64,000 nucleotides of DNA from Pseudanabaena yagii GIHE-NHR1 (GCF_012863495.1 NZ_JAAVJL010000001.1:434001-498000), one strand, 5' to 3'. Counted from the first letter of the stretch, positions 17,848 to 27,030 are shown. A program made the numbers and translations. Notes: generated by a model not told the origin, from the letters alone.

Positions 17848-18696
17848 TTGCCAAAAGAATATCAAGCTACAGGAATTAATCTTAAGGGAATGCCCTTGGG
17901 TGAGCACGATCGCCTATTGACGATCCTTACTAAGGAATATGGCTTGATCAAAGCAGTAGCTACTGGGGCACGTAAACATCGCTCGGCAATGGCAGGACGC
18001 TCTGGTTTATTTGTCGTCAATGATCTGCAAATTTCCGTGGGGCGATCGATGGATCGGATTAAAAATGCGGAAATGGTGCAATCTTTTGTAGGTTTGGGGA
18101 AAACTCTGGCTAAGCTCACGGCTGCTCAATATTTATCGGAACTGGCTCTGATGCAGGCGCTATCAGCACAACCTCAAGAGGAATTATTTTTAGTACTAGT
18201 TGAGCATCTCAATCGCATTCAGGATGCCGAAAATAACCATGTCTTGGCTTGCTTGGCGCATGGTACTTATCACTTGCTCGCGATCGCAGGTTTTGCCCCG
18301 CAGGTACATAGCTGCTGCATTTCGCAACGTCCTGTAATTGCCAATCGCGAAATTCCGAAATGGAAGGCTGGATTTAGTATCGTTGGTGGTGGGGTGATTA
18401 ATCTGGAAATAACCGATCCTCCTAGTGACGGTAATCCGAATAGCGATCGCCCTATCAATGGCATGGAGATCATCGGCAATGACGCGATCCATAATCGGAT
18501 TAGCCATTACCTAAATGCTCCTGAACTCTTGGCGATTCAGGAACTTGCACAAACCGATTTAACCGATAATATTTTAAAGTCACAGACAACAGATTGGCTT
18601 ACAGTCGAAAGATTGTTACGAGCCTACGCACAGTATCATTTTGATAGACCAATCCAGTCTTCGGCACTGATTGACAACTGCTTTTTTAATATATGA
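17848..18696 (+). CDS. recO: DNA repair protein RecO
   Basis: 282 residues. It promotes RecA loading in the RecFOR recombination pathway and anneals ssDNA. The OB-fold start is typical (EYQATGINLKGMPLGEHDRL, LTKEYGLIKAVATGARKHRS). The helical middle ends with the family's cysteine region (VHSCCISQRP). The only good start is a TTG at 17848, since no in-frame ATG precedes the conserved sequence. The stop overlaps the next gene's ATG by 4 bp (ATGA), so they are translationally coupled. Confidence 0.92.
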   Translation: MPKEYQATGINLKGMPLGEHDRLLTILTKEYGLIKAVATGARKHRSAMAGRSGLFVVNDLQISVGRSMDRIKNAEMVQSFVGLGKTLAKLTAAQYLSELALMQALSAQPQEELFLVLVEHLNRIQDAENNHVLACLAHGTYHLLAIAGFAPQVHSCCISQRPVIANREIPKWKAGFSIVGGGVINLEITDPPSDGNPNSDRPINGMEIIGNDAIHNRISHYLNAPELLAIQELAQTDLTDNILKSQTTDWLTVERLLRAYAQYHFDRPIQSSALIDNCFFNI

Positions 18697-20096
18697 CCCA
18701 TTTATTCGATCCGCCCACACCGAATTTCCCTGAACATCACGATCCCCACCACGTTGATCCACATCATGCCGATCACCAGCAGACCATAGAAACCAGCGAT
18801 TCGCAGATTGATACTACTAGTGTCGATCCCGTTGATTCCCAATCTGTCCTTCGCAATCCTAACTTTTTATCACTGTGGAGTGGTCAAGTTTTTTCCCAGA
18901 TTGCCGATAAGATTTTTCTCGTACTCGTCATTGCGATCGTCTCTACACAATTTCAGCATGAAGGCGAGACTATTAGCGGTTGGGTTTCCGCAGTTATGGT
19001 GGCATTTACAATTCCTGCGATTCTATTTGGGTCGATCGCAGGTGTATATGTCGATCGCTGGAAGAAAAAAACAGTTTTAGTTAGCTCCAATATTCTGCGC
19101 GGAGCCTTGGTGCTGAGCATTCCGCTATTACTCTGGATCACCAAAAATAGTGTGTTACCTTGGGGCGCACCGACTGGATTTTGGGGATTATTATGTATTA
19201 CGTTTTTAGTCTCTACTTTTACGCAGTTCTTTACACCTGCGGAACAGTCTGCGATTACACTCGTAGTCGAGAAGCCAAAGCTATTATCTGCAAATTCGCT
19301 CTACACAACGACGATTATGGCAGCGCTAATTTTAGGCTTTGCTCTCGGTGAACCCCTCCTCGCTCTATCCGATCATCTGTGGCACAATTTTGGGCAAGAA
19401 GTGCTTGTAGGTGGTAGTTACTTAATCGCAGGGATCATCTTAATCCTCTTAAAAACGGGTGAAACGAAAGAGGATCTGCACCGTGATAGCTTTCATCTCT
19501 GGAATGACATTAAAGAGGGTTTACAATATCTCAAGGATAAAAAAACTTCGCTATCAGCTTTGATTCAGTTGATTTGTACCTTTTCGATTATTGCGGCGTT
19601 AACCGTACTGGCTGTGCGTTTAGCGGAGGTCATGCCCGAAATTAAGTCTGAGCAGTTTGGCTTTTTATTGGCAGTGGCTAGTTTAGGGATGGCGATCGGT
19701 GCTGGCATTGTGGCAAAACTAGGCGATCGCTGTAGTCGCCAAACCCTTGCTCTCGTTGGCTCGATTGGTATGGCTGTATTTTTAACAATGCTAGGATTTT
19801 TTAGCGATCGCTTTGGATTAGGACTAATCGCGATCGCAGGTACAGGGATTTTTGCAGGTCTATGCGTGATCCCTATGCAAACAGTAATTCAAGAAGAAAC
19901 TCCTGAAGATGTACGCGGTAAAGTCTTCGGCTTACAAAATAATGCTGTAAATATTGCCCTCAGTTTGCCCCTATCGGTCGCAGGCATCGCCGAGTCCTAT
20001 TTCGGATTGCAGCAAGTAATCTTTGCTCTCAGTGCGATCGCGCTATTTACAGGCATCCTCACTTGGTACATTGCCCGTCAACTGATCGAGTCCTAA
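18693..20096 (+). CDS. MFS transporter with His/Asp-rich N-terminus
   Basis: 467 residues, 10-12 predicted membrane helices from about residue 55. It belongs to the major-facilitator branch of MFS_3/enterobactin-exporter-like proteins (GSIAGVYVDRWKKKTVLVSS is the loop 2-3 signature; the later VIQEETPEDVRGKVFGLQN is also typical). The first 45 residues are unusual, with many His and Asp (PEHHDPHHVDPHHADHQ), and suggest metal binding. Substrate unknown; export of a drug, siderophore or metal complex is possible. It overlaps recO by 4 bp. Confidence 0.86.
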   Translation: MTHLFDPPTPNFPEHHDPHHVDPHHADHQQTIETSDSQIDTTSVDPVDSQSVLRNPNFLSLWSGQVFSQIADKIFLVLVIAIVSTQFQHEGETISGWVSAVMVAFTIPAILFGSIAGVYVDRWKKKTVLVSSNILRGALVLSIPLLLWITKNSVLPWGAPTGFWGLLCITFLVSTFTQFFTPAEQSAITLVVEKPKLLSANSLYTTTIMAALILGFALGEPLLALSDHLWHNFGQEVLVGGSYLIAGIILILLKTGETKEDLHRDSFHLWNDIKEGLQYLKDKKTSLSALIQLICTFSIIAALTVLAVRLAEVMPEIKSEQFGFLLAVASLGMAIGAGIVAKLGDRCSRQTLALVGSIGMAVFLTMLGFFSDRFGLGLIAIAGTGIFAGLCVIPMQTVIQEETPEDVRGKVFGLQNNAVNIALSLPLSVAGIAESYFGLQQVIFALSAIALFTGILTWYIARQLIES

Positions 20097-20124
20097 AGAA
20101 AGCGAGTTCGGGATAATTTGAAAC

Positions 20125-20171
20125 GGGCTTTTGAGAGAGGGTTTTCTCCGCAAACCCTCTCTCAAAAGCCC
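20125..20171 (+). terminator. Terminator of MFS gene
   Basis: 20-bp perfect arms (gggcttttgagagagggttt). Confidence 0.7.
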
Positions 20172-20217
20172 TAATTCAACAAGTGTCGCGCTTCGCGCGA
20201 CACTTGTTGAATTAGGG
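20169..20217. terminator. Second perfect hairpin after MFS gene
   Basis: 24-bp perfect palindromic arms (ccctaattcaacaagtgtcg...) with a cgcttcgcg core. It overlaps the previous hairpin by 3 bp. Confidence 0.65.
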
Positions 20218-20322
20218 CTAACTTTTATGATGTGTGATTTGTAACGCTAAGCCTACAGACAATCAGGTAATATTGCATCAATCGGGCAAAGCCTGATTCT
20301 ATGCAATTACTCACTTCTCAAG

Positions 20323-21714
20323 ATGCCAAAACTAACACCTAACCCTAGCTTTAGCTTGACCTTCCGTGTGCAACTCCTCAACCGCGCAGGAATGCTGTCT
20401 TCTGTGATCAGCGCTCTAGCTGAAGCGGGCGGGAATCTAGGACAGATTGATTTAATCCAACAGACTCGCAAAATTTCGGTGCGTGACATTACGGTCAATG
20501 CCTATAGCACTGAACATATGGATAAGTTAATTGCCGTTGTCAAAGCAGTTCCCGAAATTCGCGTACTCGATGTTTACGATCGCACTTTCCAAGTTCACCA
20601 AGGTGGCAAAATCCATCTCGAAGCCAAAGTTGCTGTTAAAGGTCAAGATGACCTCGCCATGGTCTATACTCCCGGGGTGGGACGAGTCTGTATGGCGATC
20701 GCTGAAGATAAGCGTAAAGTTTATGACTACACGATTAAATGCAATACGATTGCTGTTGTCACCGATGGCACAGCAGTTTTAGGACTCGGTGACATTGGAC
20801 CTGAAGCTGCCATGCCTGTAATGGAAGGTAAGGCAATGCTCTTCAAACAATTTGCAGGATTGGATGCGTTCCCAATTTGCCTCAACACCAAAGATGTTGA
20901 TGAAATTGTGGAAACAGTTAAACGGATTGCACCAACATTTGGCGGTGTGAATCTAGAAGACATTAGCGCCCCACGCTGTTTTGAAATCGAAAAGCGCCTC
21001 AAAGAGGAATTAGATATTCCTGTTTATCACGACGACCAACATGGCACAGCAATTGTCGTAGTTGCTGCCACCATCAATGCCCTCAAGGTCGTTGGTAAAC
21101 CCATCGATACAGTTCGGATCGTGATGAACGGTGCAGGAGCTTCAGGTATTGCCGTAGCCCGACTCTTGCGTGAAGCAGGTGTAAAGCAAATTTCGATGTG
21201 TGACTCTAAAGGATGTCTCAACAAAGAGCGCACCGATCTGACTGCGGAGAAATTAGAATTTGTCAGTGATTTCTCTGGTTCCTTAGCTGATGTAATTAAG
21301 GGAGCCGATATGTTTATTGGCTTAAGTGTCAAGGGAGCATTGACCCCTGAAATGGTCAGAAGTATGGCTCCTGCGCCAATTGTGTTCGCAATGGCAAACC
21401 CTAACCCTGAAATTCAACCTGAACTGGTGGTCAATGATGTTGCCGTAATTGCCACAGGTCGTAGTGACTACGCAAACCAAATCAATAATGTCCTTGCCTT
21501 CCCTGGAATTTTCCGAGGAGCACTTGATGCCCGAGTCCATCAAATTACTACTCAAATGAATTTAGGTGCTGCTCAAGCGATCGCCTCTTTAGTCAGCGCC
21601 AGCGATCTTGCTCCTGATTTCATCATTCCGTCCGTATTTGATCCGCGCGTTTCCCATGCTGTCGCTGCCGCCGTTCAGGCAGTTGCTCGCCAGCAAGGTT
21701 TAGCTAACGATTAG
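20323..21714 (+). CDS. NAD(P)-dependent malic enzyme with N-terminal ACT domain
   Basis: Decarboxylates malate to pyruvate; cytoplasmic. 463 residues. Residues 1-85 form an ACT regulatory domain (LTFRVQLLNRAGMLSSVISA, SVRDITVNAYS). The catalytic part has the Tyr of AMVYTPGVGRV, the lysine region VTDGTAVLGLGDIGPEAAMP with EGKAMLFK, the metal site HDDQHGTAIV, and the NAD-binding GAGASGIAVARLL. The ACT-fused form is common in cyanobacteria and firmicutes and implies ligand control. Single gene with its own terminator. Confidence 0.95.
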   Translation: MPKLTPNPSFSLTFRVQLLNRAGMLSSVISALAEAGGNLGQIDLIQQTRKISVRDITVNAYSTEHMDKLIAVVKAVPEIRVLDVYDRTFQVHQGGKIHLEAKVAVKGQDDLAMVYTPGVGRVCMAIAEDKRKVYDYTIKCNTIAVVTDGTAVLGLGDIGPEAAMPVMEGKAMLFKQFAGLDAFPICLNTKDVDEIVETVKRIAPTFGGVNLEDISAPRCFEIEKRLKEELDIPVYHDDQHGTAIVVVAATINALKVVGKPIDTVRIVMNGAGASGIAVARLLREAGVKQISMCDSKGCLNKERTDLTAEKLEFVSDFSGSLADVIKGADMFIGLSVKGALTPEMVRSMAPAPIVFAMANPNPEIQPELVVNDVAVIATGRSDYANQINNVLAFPGIFRGALDARVHQITTQMNLGAAQAIASLVSASDLAPDFIIPSVFDPRVSHAVAAAVQAVARQQGLAND

Positions 21715-21717
21715 TAA

Positions 21718-21752
21718 ATTAGAGAGGGAATGCTAAGCATTCCCTCTCTAAT
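21718..21752. terminator. Two-way terminator between malic enzyme and AHJR/HEPN-like gene
   Basis: Perfect 17-bp arms (attagagagggaatgct). It sits between convergent genes and overlaps the stop region of the minus gene. Confidence 0.8.
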
Positions 21753-22431
21753 GCTTTTCAGCAGCAATAAATTCATCTACTAAATTTAAAAGCTTTTCAA
21801 TTGCCTCATTGAGATTGACAGACTTCACAGGAAATCCATGGGCGACACGATTTCTAATTTCATTTAAAGCGATCGCTCTCTCAAATTGATCCCCAGAAAT
21901 TTCTGACTGAGCATAGAGATGTTGAATCATCAAAATCGTTGGCATACGATCAATCGGAATTGAGACCTGTCGAGCATGTCTTCGCATCAATACTTCCGCA
22001 AAAATCCAAAGAGCCAAAAAAGCTGGTTCATGCTCACCAATCGAGATCAATTTAGCGATGCGTTCTTTGCGATGCAAAATTTGCGATCGCGTCAATTTCG
22101 GATCGGCAATATCTTCTTCAGCAATCGGGGTAGCATCTTCACCCGTAATTAATAAAAATCGCCAACCACTATGTTCAGCGATCGCTCTTGCGATTTTGCA
22201 ATAACTAGAGATCGGTAAATTCGTCGCGAAATCAGCGATCGTAATTACCAACCCATGTTGGTCAGATATTTTCACCAGTAGATCTGGAGCGTATGAACTT
22301 AAATCAAGGCTCAAAGCAAAAGGCAATTGATGAATATGAGGATGTTGAATCACCTCATATCCTTGAGAAATATAGCATTCAGAAACTTTTTGTTTGAGCA
22401 AGCTATTAATACTGATCCTATCTACACACAT
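21748..22431 (-). CDS. REase-AHJR-like / HEPN-like protein
   Basis: 227 residues, family not firmly recognised. The N-terminal about 110 residues resemble the REase_AHJR-like nuclease fold (SYAPDLLVKISDQHGLVITI), but where active members have ExK this one has IAD, so the nuclease site seems lost. The C-terminal about 100 residues are helical and end with NEIRNRVAHGF, an RxxxxH motif as in HEPN RNases and in nonenzymatic HEPN partners. It could be a stress or defence protein, or simply a structural HEPN. Alone, followed by a hairpin. Confidence 0.6.
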   Translation of the reverse strand: MCVDRISINSLLKQKVSECYISQGYEVIQHPHIHQLPFALSLDLSSYAPDLLVKISDQHGLVITIADFATNLPISSYCKIARAIAEHSGWRFLLITGEDATPIAEEDIADPKLTRSQILHRKERIAKLISIGEHEPAFLALWIFAEVLMRRHARQVSIPIDRMPTILMIQHLYAQSEISGDQFERAIALNEIRNRVAHGFPVKSVNLNEAIEKLLNLVDEFIAAEKH

Positions 22432-22464
22432 TTATCATTTATATTTTACTAAGCTTAATTTAGA

Positions 22465-22550
22465 TATAGCAATCCTAAATAGTTTATAGAAGTAAACCCA
22501 CTCAAGTTGGGCTTTGACAACCCCAAAAATCTACAAATGATTGAGACTTA
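22465..22550. repeat. Decayed copy of the TATAGCARTCC MITE
   Basis: The intact left end tatagcaatcctaaat is followed by aaaatctacaaatgatt, a string also found beside the element at 62145-62179. The right end is mutated (gagacttatcatata). Confidence 0.6.
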
Positions 22551-22688
22551 TCATATATTTTTAAGTTTATTAAACAAATATTGAAAGTTATATAAAAACA
22601 TATCTGGTATTCATCACTGAGAATTCCCACAATAGCCTTAACAATTAGCCATAGAGATGGTGATATACAAAGCACAATCTCTTCTCTA

Positions 22689-22940
22689 ATGATAACGTTT
22701 TCTAAATTTGTAAAGTCATTAGACTTAACTACTCAAATACAGCACAAATTACCAACAAAAATATGGGAAATATCTAAAAAACATGACATCACAAATTTTT
22801 TAAGATATTTCTGTTGCTACTTTATATTAGAACGCATCAAAAACAAGAAGCGAGTGGCGGTACTTTGTGATACTACTCAAATTCTTGATTTGTGTTCTAA
22901 AAAGTATGGTGACAGTAATATCTCTTACTTCTTTATGTAA
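22689..22940 (+). CDS. Hypothetical small protein, doubtful
   Basis: An 83-codon frame with no recognised family. Lys/Ile/Phe-rich because of the local AT content; two hydrophobic patches (FLRYFCCYFILE). No clear ribosome site and no homologue that I recognise. It is kept only because it is the sole frame in a 750-bp gap. Confidence 0.2.
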   Translation: MITFSKFVKSLDLTTQIQHKLPTKIWEISKKHDITNFLRYFCCYFILERIKNKKRVAVLCDTTQILDLCSKKYGDSNISYFFM

Positions 22941-22953
22941 TTAACACAAAACA

Positions 22954-23038
22954 GGATTTGAGAGAGGGTTTGCATAGCAAACCTTCTCTCAAATCCCGAA
23001 ATCAAAAGCCTTGCATAGCAAGGCTTTTGATTTCGGGA
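22954..23038. terminator. Double hairpin downstream of leuC
   Basis: Stem 1 is ggatttgagagaRggtttgc around ata; stem 2 is tcccgaaatcaaaagccttgc around ata. The same two-hairpin plan with similar words occurs at 4675-4738. Confidence 0.6.
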
Positions 23039-23184
23039 TTATAAAACTTGCACGCTTAACCCGAACTGACGTTACTTACTAAAAGTTGTAAGTTAAATAG
23101 AACTTATATTGCGCTTTTCAAGCAAGCTAGGTAAGAGTTTGCTTCCTCACCTTCGGCAAGAAAGCAAACCTAGACTGGAAAATG

Positions 23185-24504
23185 CTATAGAAAATCACGA
23201 GGATCGGTAATATGACCTGTTAAGGCAGATGCAGCAGCAGTATAAGGCGAAGCAAGATAAATTTGCGCTTGCTTATTACCCATCCGTCCAGGGAAATTAC
23301 GGTTAGTGGTGGAAACGCAAACCTCAGCTTCATTCACTCGTCCAAAGGTATCTTGTGGTCCGCCCAAACAAGCAGCACAGGAAGGTGATGCTGGCTCAAT
23401 GCAACCCGCTTGCAAGAAAATCTCAGAAAGGGTTAATCCATCAATCTTGATGCTAAATAGATCGTTGTAAACCTTCTGCGTCGCAGGTACAAGATAGGTA
23501 GGAACCTTAACCTGTTGTCCCTTCAGCAATTTGGCAGCATGGTAGAAGTCTTCAGTTTTACCACCAGTGCAAGAACCGATGTAAACGCGATCGATTTTGA
23601 CATCTGTCACCTCACGGACAAGGGCACGGTTGTCAGGAGAGTGAGGCTTAGCAACTACAGGCTCTAGCTTAGATACATCGTAATGCTTGACGTAATAGTA
23701 GGGGGCATCAGCGTCAGCATAGAGCGATTCAAATGGCTTATCGGTACGCGATCGCACATAGTCAAAGGTAGTTTGATCAGGCGCAATCACGCCATTTTTA
23801 CCGCCCGCCTCGATCGCCATATTGCAAAGAGTCATCCGCTCTTCCATCGTCAGCTTAGAAATTGCCTCACCGCTAATTTCCAAGGCTCGATAGTTTGCCC
23901 CACTAACGCTGATATCACCGATGACATGCAAGATCAAGTCTTTTGCCAAGAGATAAGGAGGCATTTCGCCATCAAAGACAAACTTCATTGATGCAGGTAC
24001 TTTGATCAACAATTTGCCAGTACCCATCACAAAGGCAGCGTCAGTATTACCAATACCCGTAGCAAACTGCCCAAAGGCTCCCGCATTGCAGGTATGGGAA
24101 TCAGTACCGAATAGAACTTCTCCAGGTCTGGTGTGACCTTCTTGAGCTAGGGCAACATGGCACACCCCTTTGTAATCAGGGTTAGCTTTAAAGTTGGAAA
24201 GATCGGTGATGTCGTAGAAATATTTAATGTCCTGTTCTTTGGCAAAATCTCGCAAAATATCGACGTTGCGGTTCGCCCTTGCATCCTTAGTGAAAATATA
24301 GTGATCAGGAATTAAAACGATTTTTTCTCTGTCCCAAACCTTCGCATCACTACCAAATTCTTTTTTAAAGATGCCAATTGTACCCGGACCACAGACATCA
24401 TGGGTCATCAGCAGGTCAGCATTCACCCAAATATTTTCGCCTGGACTAACGTAGCTTTTTCCCGAAGCTTTTGCCAAAATCTTTTCGGTGAGTGTCATTC
24501 CCAT
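23185..24504 (-). CDS. leuC: 3-isopropylmalate dehydratase large subunit (homoaconitase-type)
   Basis: 439 residues, aconitase superfamily. The three Fe-S ligands are visible: IGSCTGGKTED for the first cysteine and PSCAACLGG for the other two. Substrate loops FGTDSHTCNAGAFGQF and TGIGNTDAAF are present. It isomerises isopropylmalate in leucine synthesis with a LeuD small subunit. It belongs to the shorter HACN/LeuC2 branch (about 420 residues), not the about 467-residue form I know from Synechocystis, so homoaconitate-like substrates cannot be excluded. leuD is not adjacent. Start MGMTLTEKI; the second Met is also possible. Confidence 0.82.
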   Translation of the reverse strand: MGMTLTEKILAKASGKSYVSPGENIWVNADLLMTHDVCGPGTIGIFKKEFGSDAKVWDREKIVLIPDHYIFTKDARANRNVDILRDFAKEQDIKYFYDITDLSNFKANPDYKGVCHVALAQEGHTRPGEVLFGTDSHTCNAGAFGQFATGIGNTDAAFVMGTGKLLIKVPASMKFVFDGEMPPYLLAKDLILHVIGDISVSGANYRALEISGEAISKLTMEERMTLCNMAIEAGGKNGVIAPDQTTFDYVRSRTDKPFESLYADADAPYYYVKHYDVSKLEPVVAKPHSPDNRALVREVTDVKIDRVYIGSCTGGKTEDFYHAAKLLKGQQVKVPTYLVPATQKVYNDLFSIKIDGLTLSEIFLQAGCIEPASPSCAACLGGPQDTFGRVNEAEVCVSTTNRNFPGRMGNKQAQIYLASPYTAAASALTGHITDPRDFL

Positions 24505-24657
24505 AATTGTGATGTCCTTACGTAGATGCTGATTCCTACTTATTTGTTAATCTAAATATTAGTTATATTATTTAGAATTATAGTCCGAGATCAGAAATTT
24601 TTGATACCTCCTACTCTAATTAACAATCTCGATAAAAGTCTATAAAGATCATTCATA

Positions 24658-24771
24658 TATAGCAGTCCTAAATCATTTATGAGAAAAATAGGGCTTCGAC
24701 TTCGCTTAGCCATCAGGATACGATGGCTGAGCGAAGTCGAAGCCTCTCTCAACTCATTTAGGATTGCTATA
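24658..24771. mobile_element. 114-bp MITE-like element, copy 1
   Basis: Terminal inverted repeats tatagcagtcctaaat and atttaggattgctata. The core is a 20-bp palindrome of the gcttcgacttcgctYagcc type around catcaggatacgatgg. It is almost identical, in the opposite orientation, to 32044-32157, which has the same length. It has no coding capacity. Confidence 0.88.
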
Positions 24772-24787
24772 GCTGTGTAGCTACTTT

Positions 24788-24840
24788 AAAACCCAGAAGG
24801 GAGTTGCGGCGCTTCGCGCCGCAACTCCCTTCTGGGTTTT
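24788..24840 (-). terminator. Terminator of the 241-aa membrane protein gene
   Basis: 25-bp perfect arms (aaaacccagaagggagttgc...) with a gcttcgc core, 10 bp beyond the gene's stop. Confidence 0.75.
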
Positions 24841-24850
24841 ATGTCTTAAT

Positions 24851-25576
24851 CTATGGTTGATTGCTAAATTCAGAATTACTGACGATTTCTTGCGATCGCA
24901 AATCAATTTCGGCGACTTTAAGTTTATTGGAAGAGGTATATAAAACCGACAACCGATTATTTTTAATTGCGGAATAACCGTTAAATCGATCCACCTGATC
25001 GACTAACACTTTAAAAGTCGTACCTGCGGCGTTAGCGATTGCAATTTGTTTCTGATCGCTATCATTGATACGTTTATCGTTGTTGGTGTCTTTATCCACT
25101 AACACATACAGAAAGGCAACTACAGGAACTTGCTTCTCTTCAGTATTAATATTCACAATAGGATTATTGACAATGGGAGTGCCATTTGCAGCTAAGGCGA
25201 TCGCGGATAGGAATAGTCCTTCATTTTTGGGTCGCAACCAATAGGAGCGCTTTTGATTAGGGTCAAAGAACATATAGTTTTGAATGGAACTAGATTCTTT
25301 AGAACCCGCCCTGTAGTCATAGTCTTGAATTAGATATATTGGCGCTTGTAGGATTTCTGAGCCTGCGATCGGTGTAAATGTGCCAATTTCCGTCTTTGCT
25401 TTAACTTGCTCATTTTTCGCGATGTTAATGACACTATCAACTTCTCTGGTTCTCGTAGCTTGTACGATGACATAAATTGCTGAGGCTGATAATGAGAGCA
25501 TTGCCAGAAGTCCTGCCATCAAAATAATGACAGCATTAACGCGCCAAATATAGTGAAAGATTCGCCGTGATTTCAT
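24851..25576 (-). CDS. Membrane-anchored hypothetical protein with EF-hand-like loop
   Basis: 241 residues. One N-terminal membrane helix (AVIILMAGLLAMLSLSASAI) after a basic start (MKSRR) gives an Nin-Cout anchor, so the bulk should be periplasmic. Near residue 180, DTNNDKRINDSD fits a calcium-binding dockerin/EF-hand loop (acidic or polar at positions 1, 3, 5, 9 and 12). The remainder looks like a beta-rich sensor or propeller fragment (FNGYSAIKNNRLSVLYTSS). No named family recognised. It precedes the 167-aa gene in the same direction, 100 bp apart. Confidence 0.65.
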   Translation of the reverse strand: MKSRRIFHYIWRVNAVIILMAGLLAMLSLSASAIYVIVQATRTREVDSVINIAKNEQVKAKTEIGTFTPIAGSEILQAPIYLIQDYDYRAGSKESSSIQNYMFFDPNQKRSYWLRPKNEGLFLSAIALAANGTPIVNNPIVNINTEEKQVPVVAFLYVLVDKDTNNDKRINDSDQKQIAIANAAGTTFKVLVDQVDRFNGYSAIKNNRLSVLYTSSNKLKVAEIDLRSQEIVSNSEFSNQP

Positions 25577-25675
25577 ATTTGCTTATGGTTTAACTGAGGT
25601 ATGCGGCAGGAGCGCTAAACCTAATAATTTCCACAAAGACTTGCAATGCAAGCCTTTGAAACAACTAAGTAATAA

Positions 25676-26179
25676 CTAGGGCGCAACGTAGCCTTGAATA
25701 TTCTCAGGACGTAAGGGACGCATAATTTGATTCGCACGGACTACCTGTTGATCTGTACCTTGGACAACGATCAGATATTTGCCTTCATCAAGACGATTGC
25801 GGAGAGGCACAGAATCACTACTAGTAGCAACACCAACACCGCCGCCGATAAATATGCTGCCCATCGCACCACCAAATGCACCGAGCAAACCACCGACTAG
25901 ATGATTACCGATGCTGCCAGCCCAAGCAAAGGTATGTAAATCGGTAACAAGGCTAAACCCGATGCCTGCTAAAAAGCCAAAGGGAACTAGCCAATAGGAC
26001 ATAAAAAAGGCTTGTTTGCGACCTTGGACAAGGGGATCGATAAAACCAAATTCTTCGGCACTTTTGTAGCCTTTACCCAAAATCGAAATTGCTTCCATCG
26101 GAAAATTAGCCGCTTCTAGCTGGGTATATACTTCCTCAGCCTTCAAGCGATCGCTCCAAACACTAACCAAATAATTCAT
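25676..26179 (-). CDS. Glycine-zipper membrane protein (DUF1269-like)
   Basis: 167 residues. A cytoplasmic start (YLVSVWSDRLKAEEVYTQLE) has the flavour of general-stress/DUF1269 ferredoxin-like proteins. Two hydrophobic Gly-rich segments follow (YWLVPFGFLAGIGFSL and LVGGLLGAFGGAMGSIFIGG), then a soluble tail with a second half-ferredoxin-like strand (YLIVVQGTDQQVVRANQIM). The family is conserved in cyanobacteria; function unknown, and a stress role is only inferred. Confidence 0.65.
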   Translation of the reverse strand: MNYLVSVWSDRLKAEEVYTQLEAANFPMEAISILGKGYKSAEEFGFIDPLVQGRKQAFFMSYWLVPFGFLAGIGFSLVTDLHTFAWAGSIGNHLVGGLLGAFGGAMGSIFIGGGVGVATSSDSVPLRNRLDEGKYLIVVQGTDQQVVRANQIMRPLRPENIQGYVAP

Positions 26180-26337
26180 ATACTCTTAATATTTTTAGAT
26201 GTTATTAAAATCGATTAACTGCTGAGCAATATCGTAATCTTAATTTTGCCCTTATTAGCCTTACTCAGCTAGATTAGGAAAATAGAGTTGGGGCGCAAAG
26301 TGCCTCAACTCTATTTTGAATATCATCTTTTTGAACT

Positions 26338-27030
26338 ATGACCTTGCCAATTCTTTATTCTTTTCGACGCTGCCCCTATGCAATTCGGGCAAGAATGGCG
26401 CTTGCCTATGCAGGGATTGCTTACGAACTGAGGGAAGTTTCGCTCAAAAACAAACCCAAGGAAATGCTAGAGATTTCGCCTAAGGGGACAACCCCAGTAA
26501 TGCAGATTTTTCAGGATGTTGAGAACTCTGCTCAAGATTTCGATCAAAGTTTTTTAATTCTTGAAGAGAGCTTAGACATTATGAATTGGGCTGTCCAGCA
26601 AAATGATCCCTGTAATTGGCAAAATCTATCGGATGCAGATTTGGCGATCGCTCAACAATTAATTAAAACTAATGATGGCGAGTTTAAGAAGGCTTTAGAT
26701 CGCTACAAATATCCCAATCGCTTTCCTGAGCAATCACAGGAGTTTTATCGTCAACAAGCTGAAGAAGTTCTGCAAGTATTAGAGAATCAACTTCAGCAAA
26801 ATAATTTCTTGATTAGCGATCGCCAAACCCTTGCAGATATGGCAATTTTCCCTTTTGTGAGACAGTTTGCCTATGTAAATATCGATTGGTTTCATTCCAG
26901 CCCTTATACCTATCTCCAAAAGTGGCTCCATTGGCATGAAACCAGCGAAATCTTTGAGTTTGTCATGCAGAAATTTCCTGTATGGACACCAGAACAAGAA
27001 AAAGTCATTATCAGCCAAGATTTTTGTTAA
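26338..27030 (+). CDS. Glutathione S-transferase family protein
   Basis: 230 residues. The thioredoxin-fold half opens with LYSFRRCPYAIRARMALAYA, where CPY is the usual catalytic cysteine/serine position of omega- or beta-class GSTs; the cis-Pro follows in GTTPVMQI. The helical half ends with FLISDRQTLADMAIFPFVRQ (the conserved N-cap box). It could act in thiol redox or deglutathionylation in the cytoplasm. The last codons and the stop form one arm of a long hairpin shared with the spacer. Confidence 0.9.
   Translation: MTLPILYSFRRCPYAIRARMALAYAGIAYELREVSLKNKPKEMLEISPKGTTPVMQIFQDVENSAQDFDQSFLILEESLDIMNWAVQQNDPCNWQNLSDADLAIAQQLIKTNDGEFKKALDRYKYPNRFPEQSQEFYRQQAEEVLQVLENQLQQNNFLISDRQTLADMAIFPFVRQFAYVNIDWFHSSPYTYLQKWLHWHETSEIFEFVMQKFPVWTPEQEKVIISQDFC

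Larger units (their letters stand above)
22432..23184. other. AT-rich spacer with decayed MITE and double hairpin
   Basis: Holds a MITE left end at 22465-22480 (tatagcaatcctaaat) with a degenerate right half to about 22550, one doubtful small frame (22689-22940), the double hairpin 22954-23038 and another hairpin 23128-23172 before the end of leuC. Confidence 0.6.

Noticed and set aside
24658-24771. Hairpin pair considered as a CRISPR repeat with 32044-32157
   Set aside because: The copies are 7 kb apart, inverted and have terminal repeats of a MITE; no spacer array anywhere in the window.
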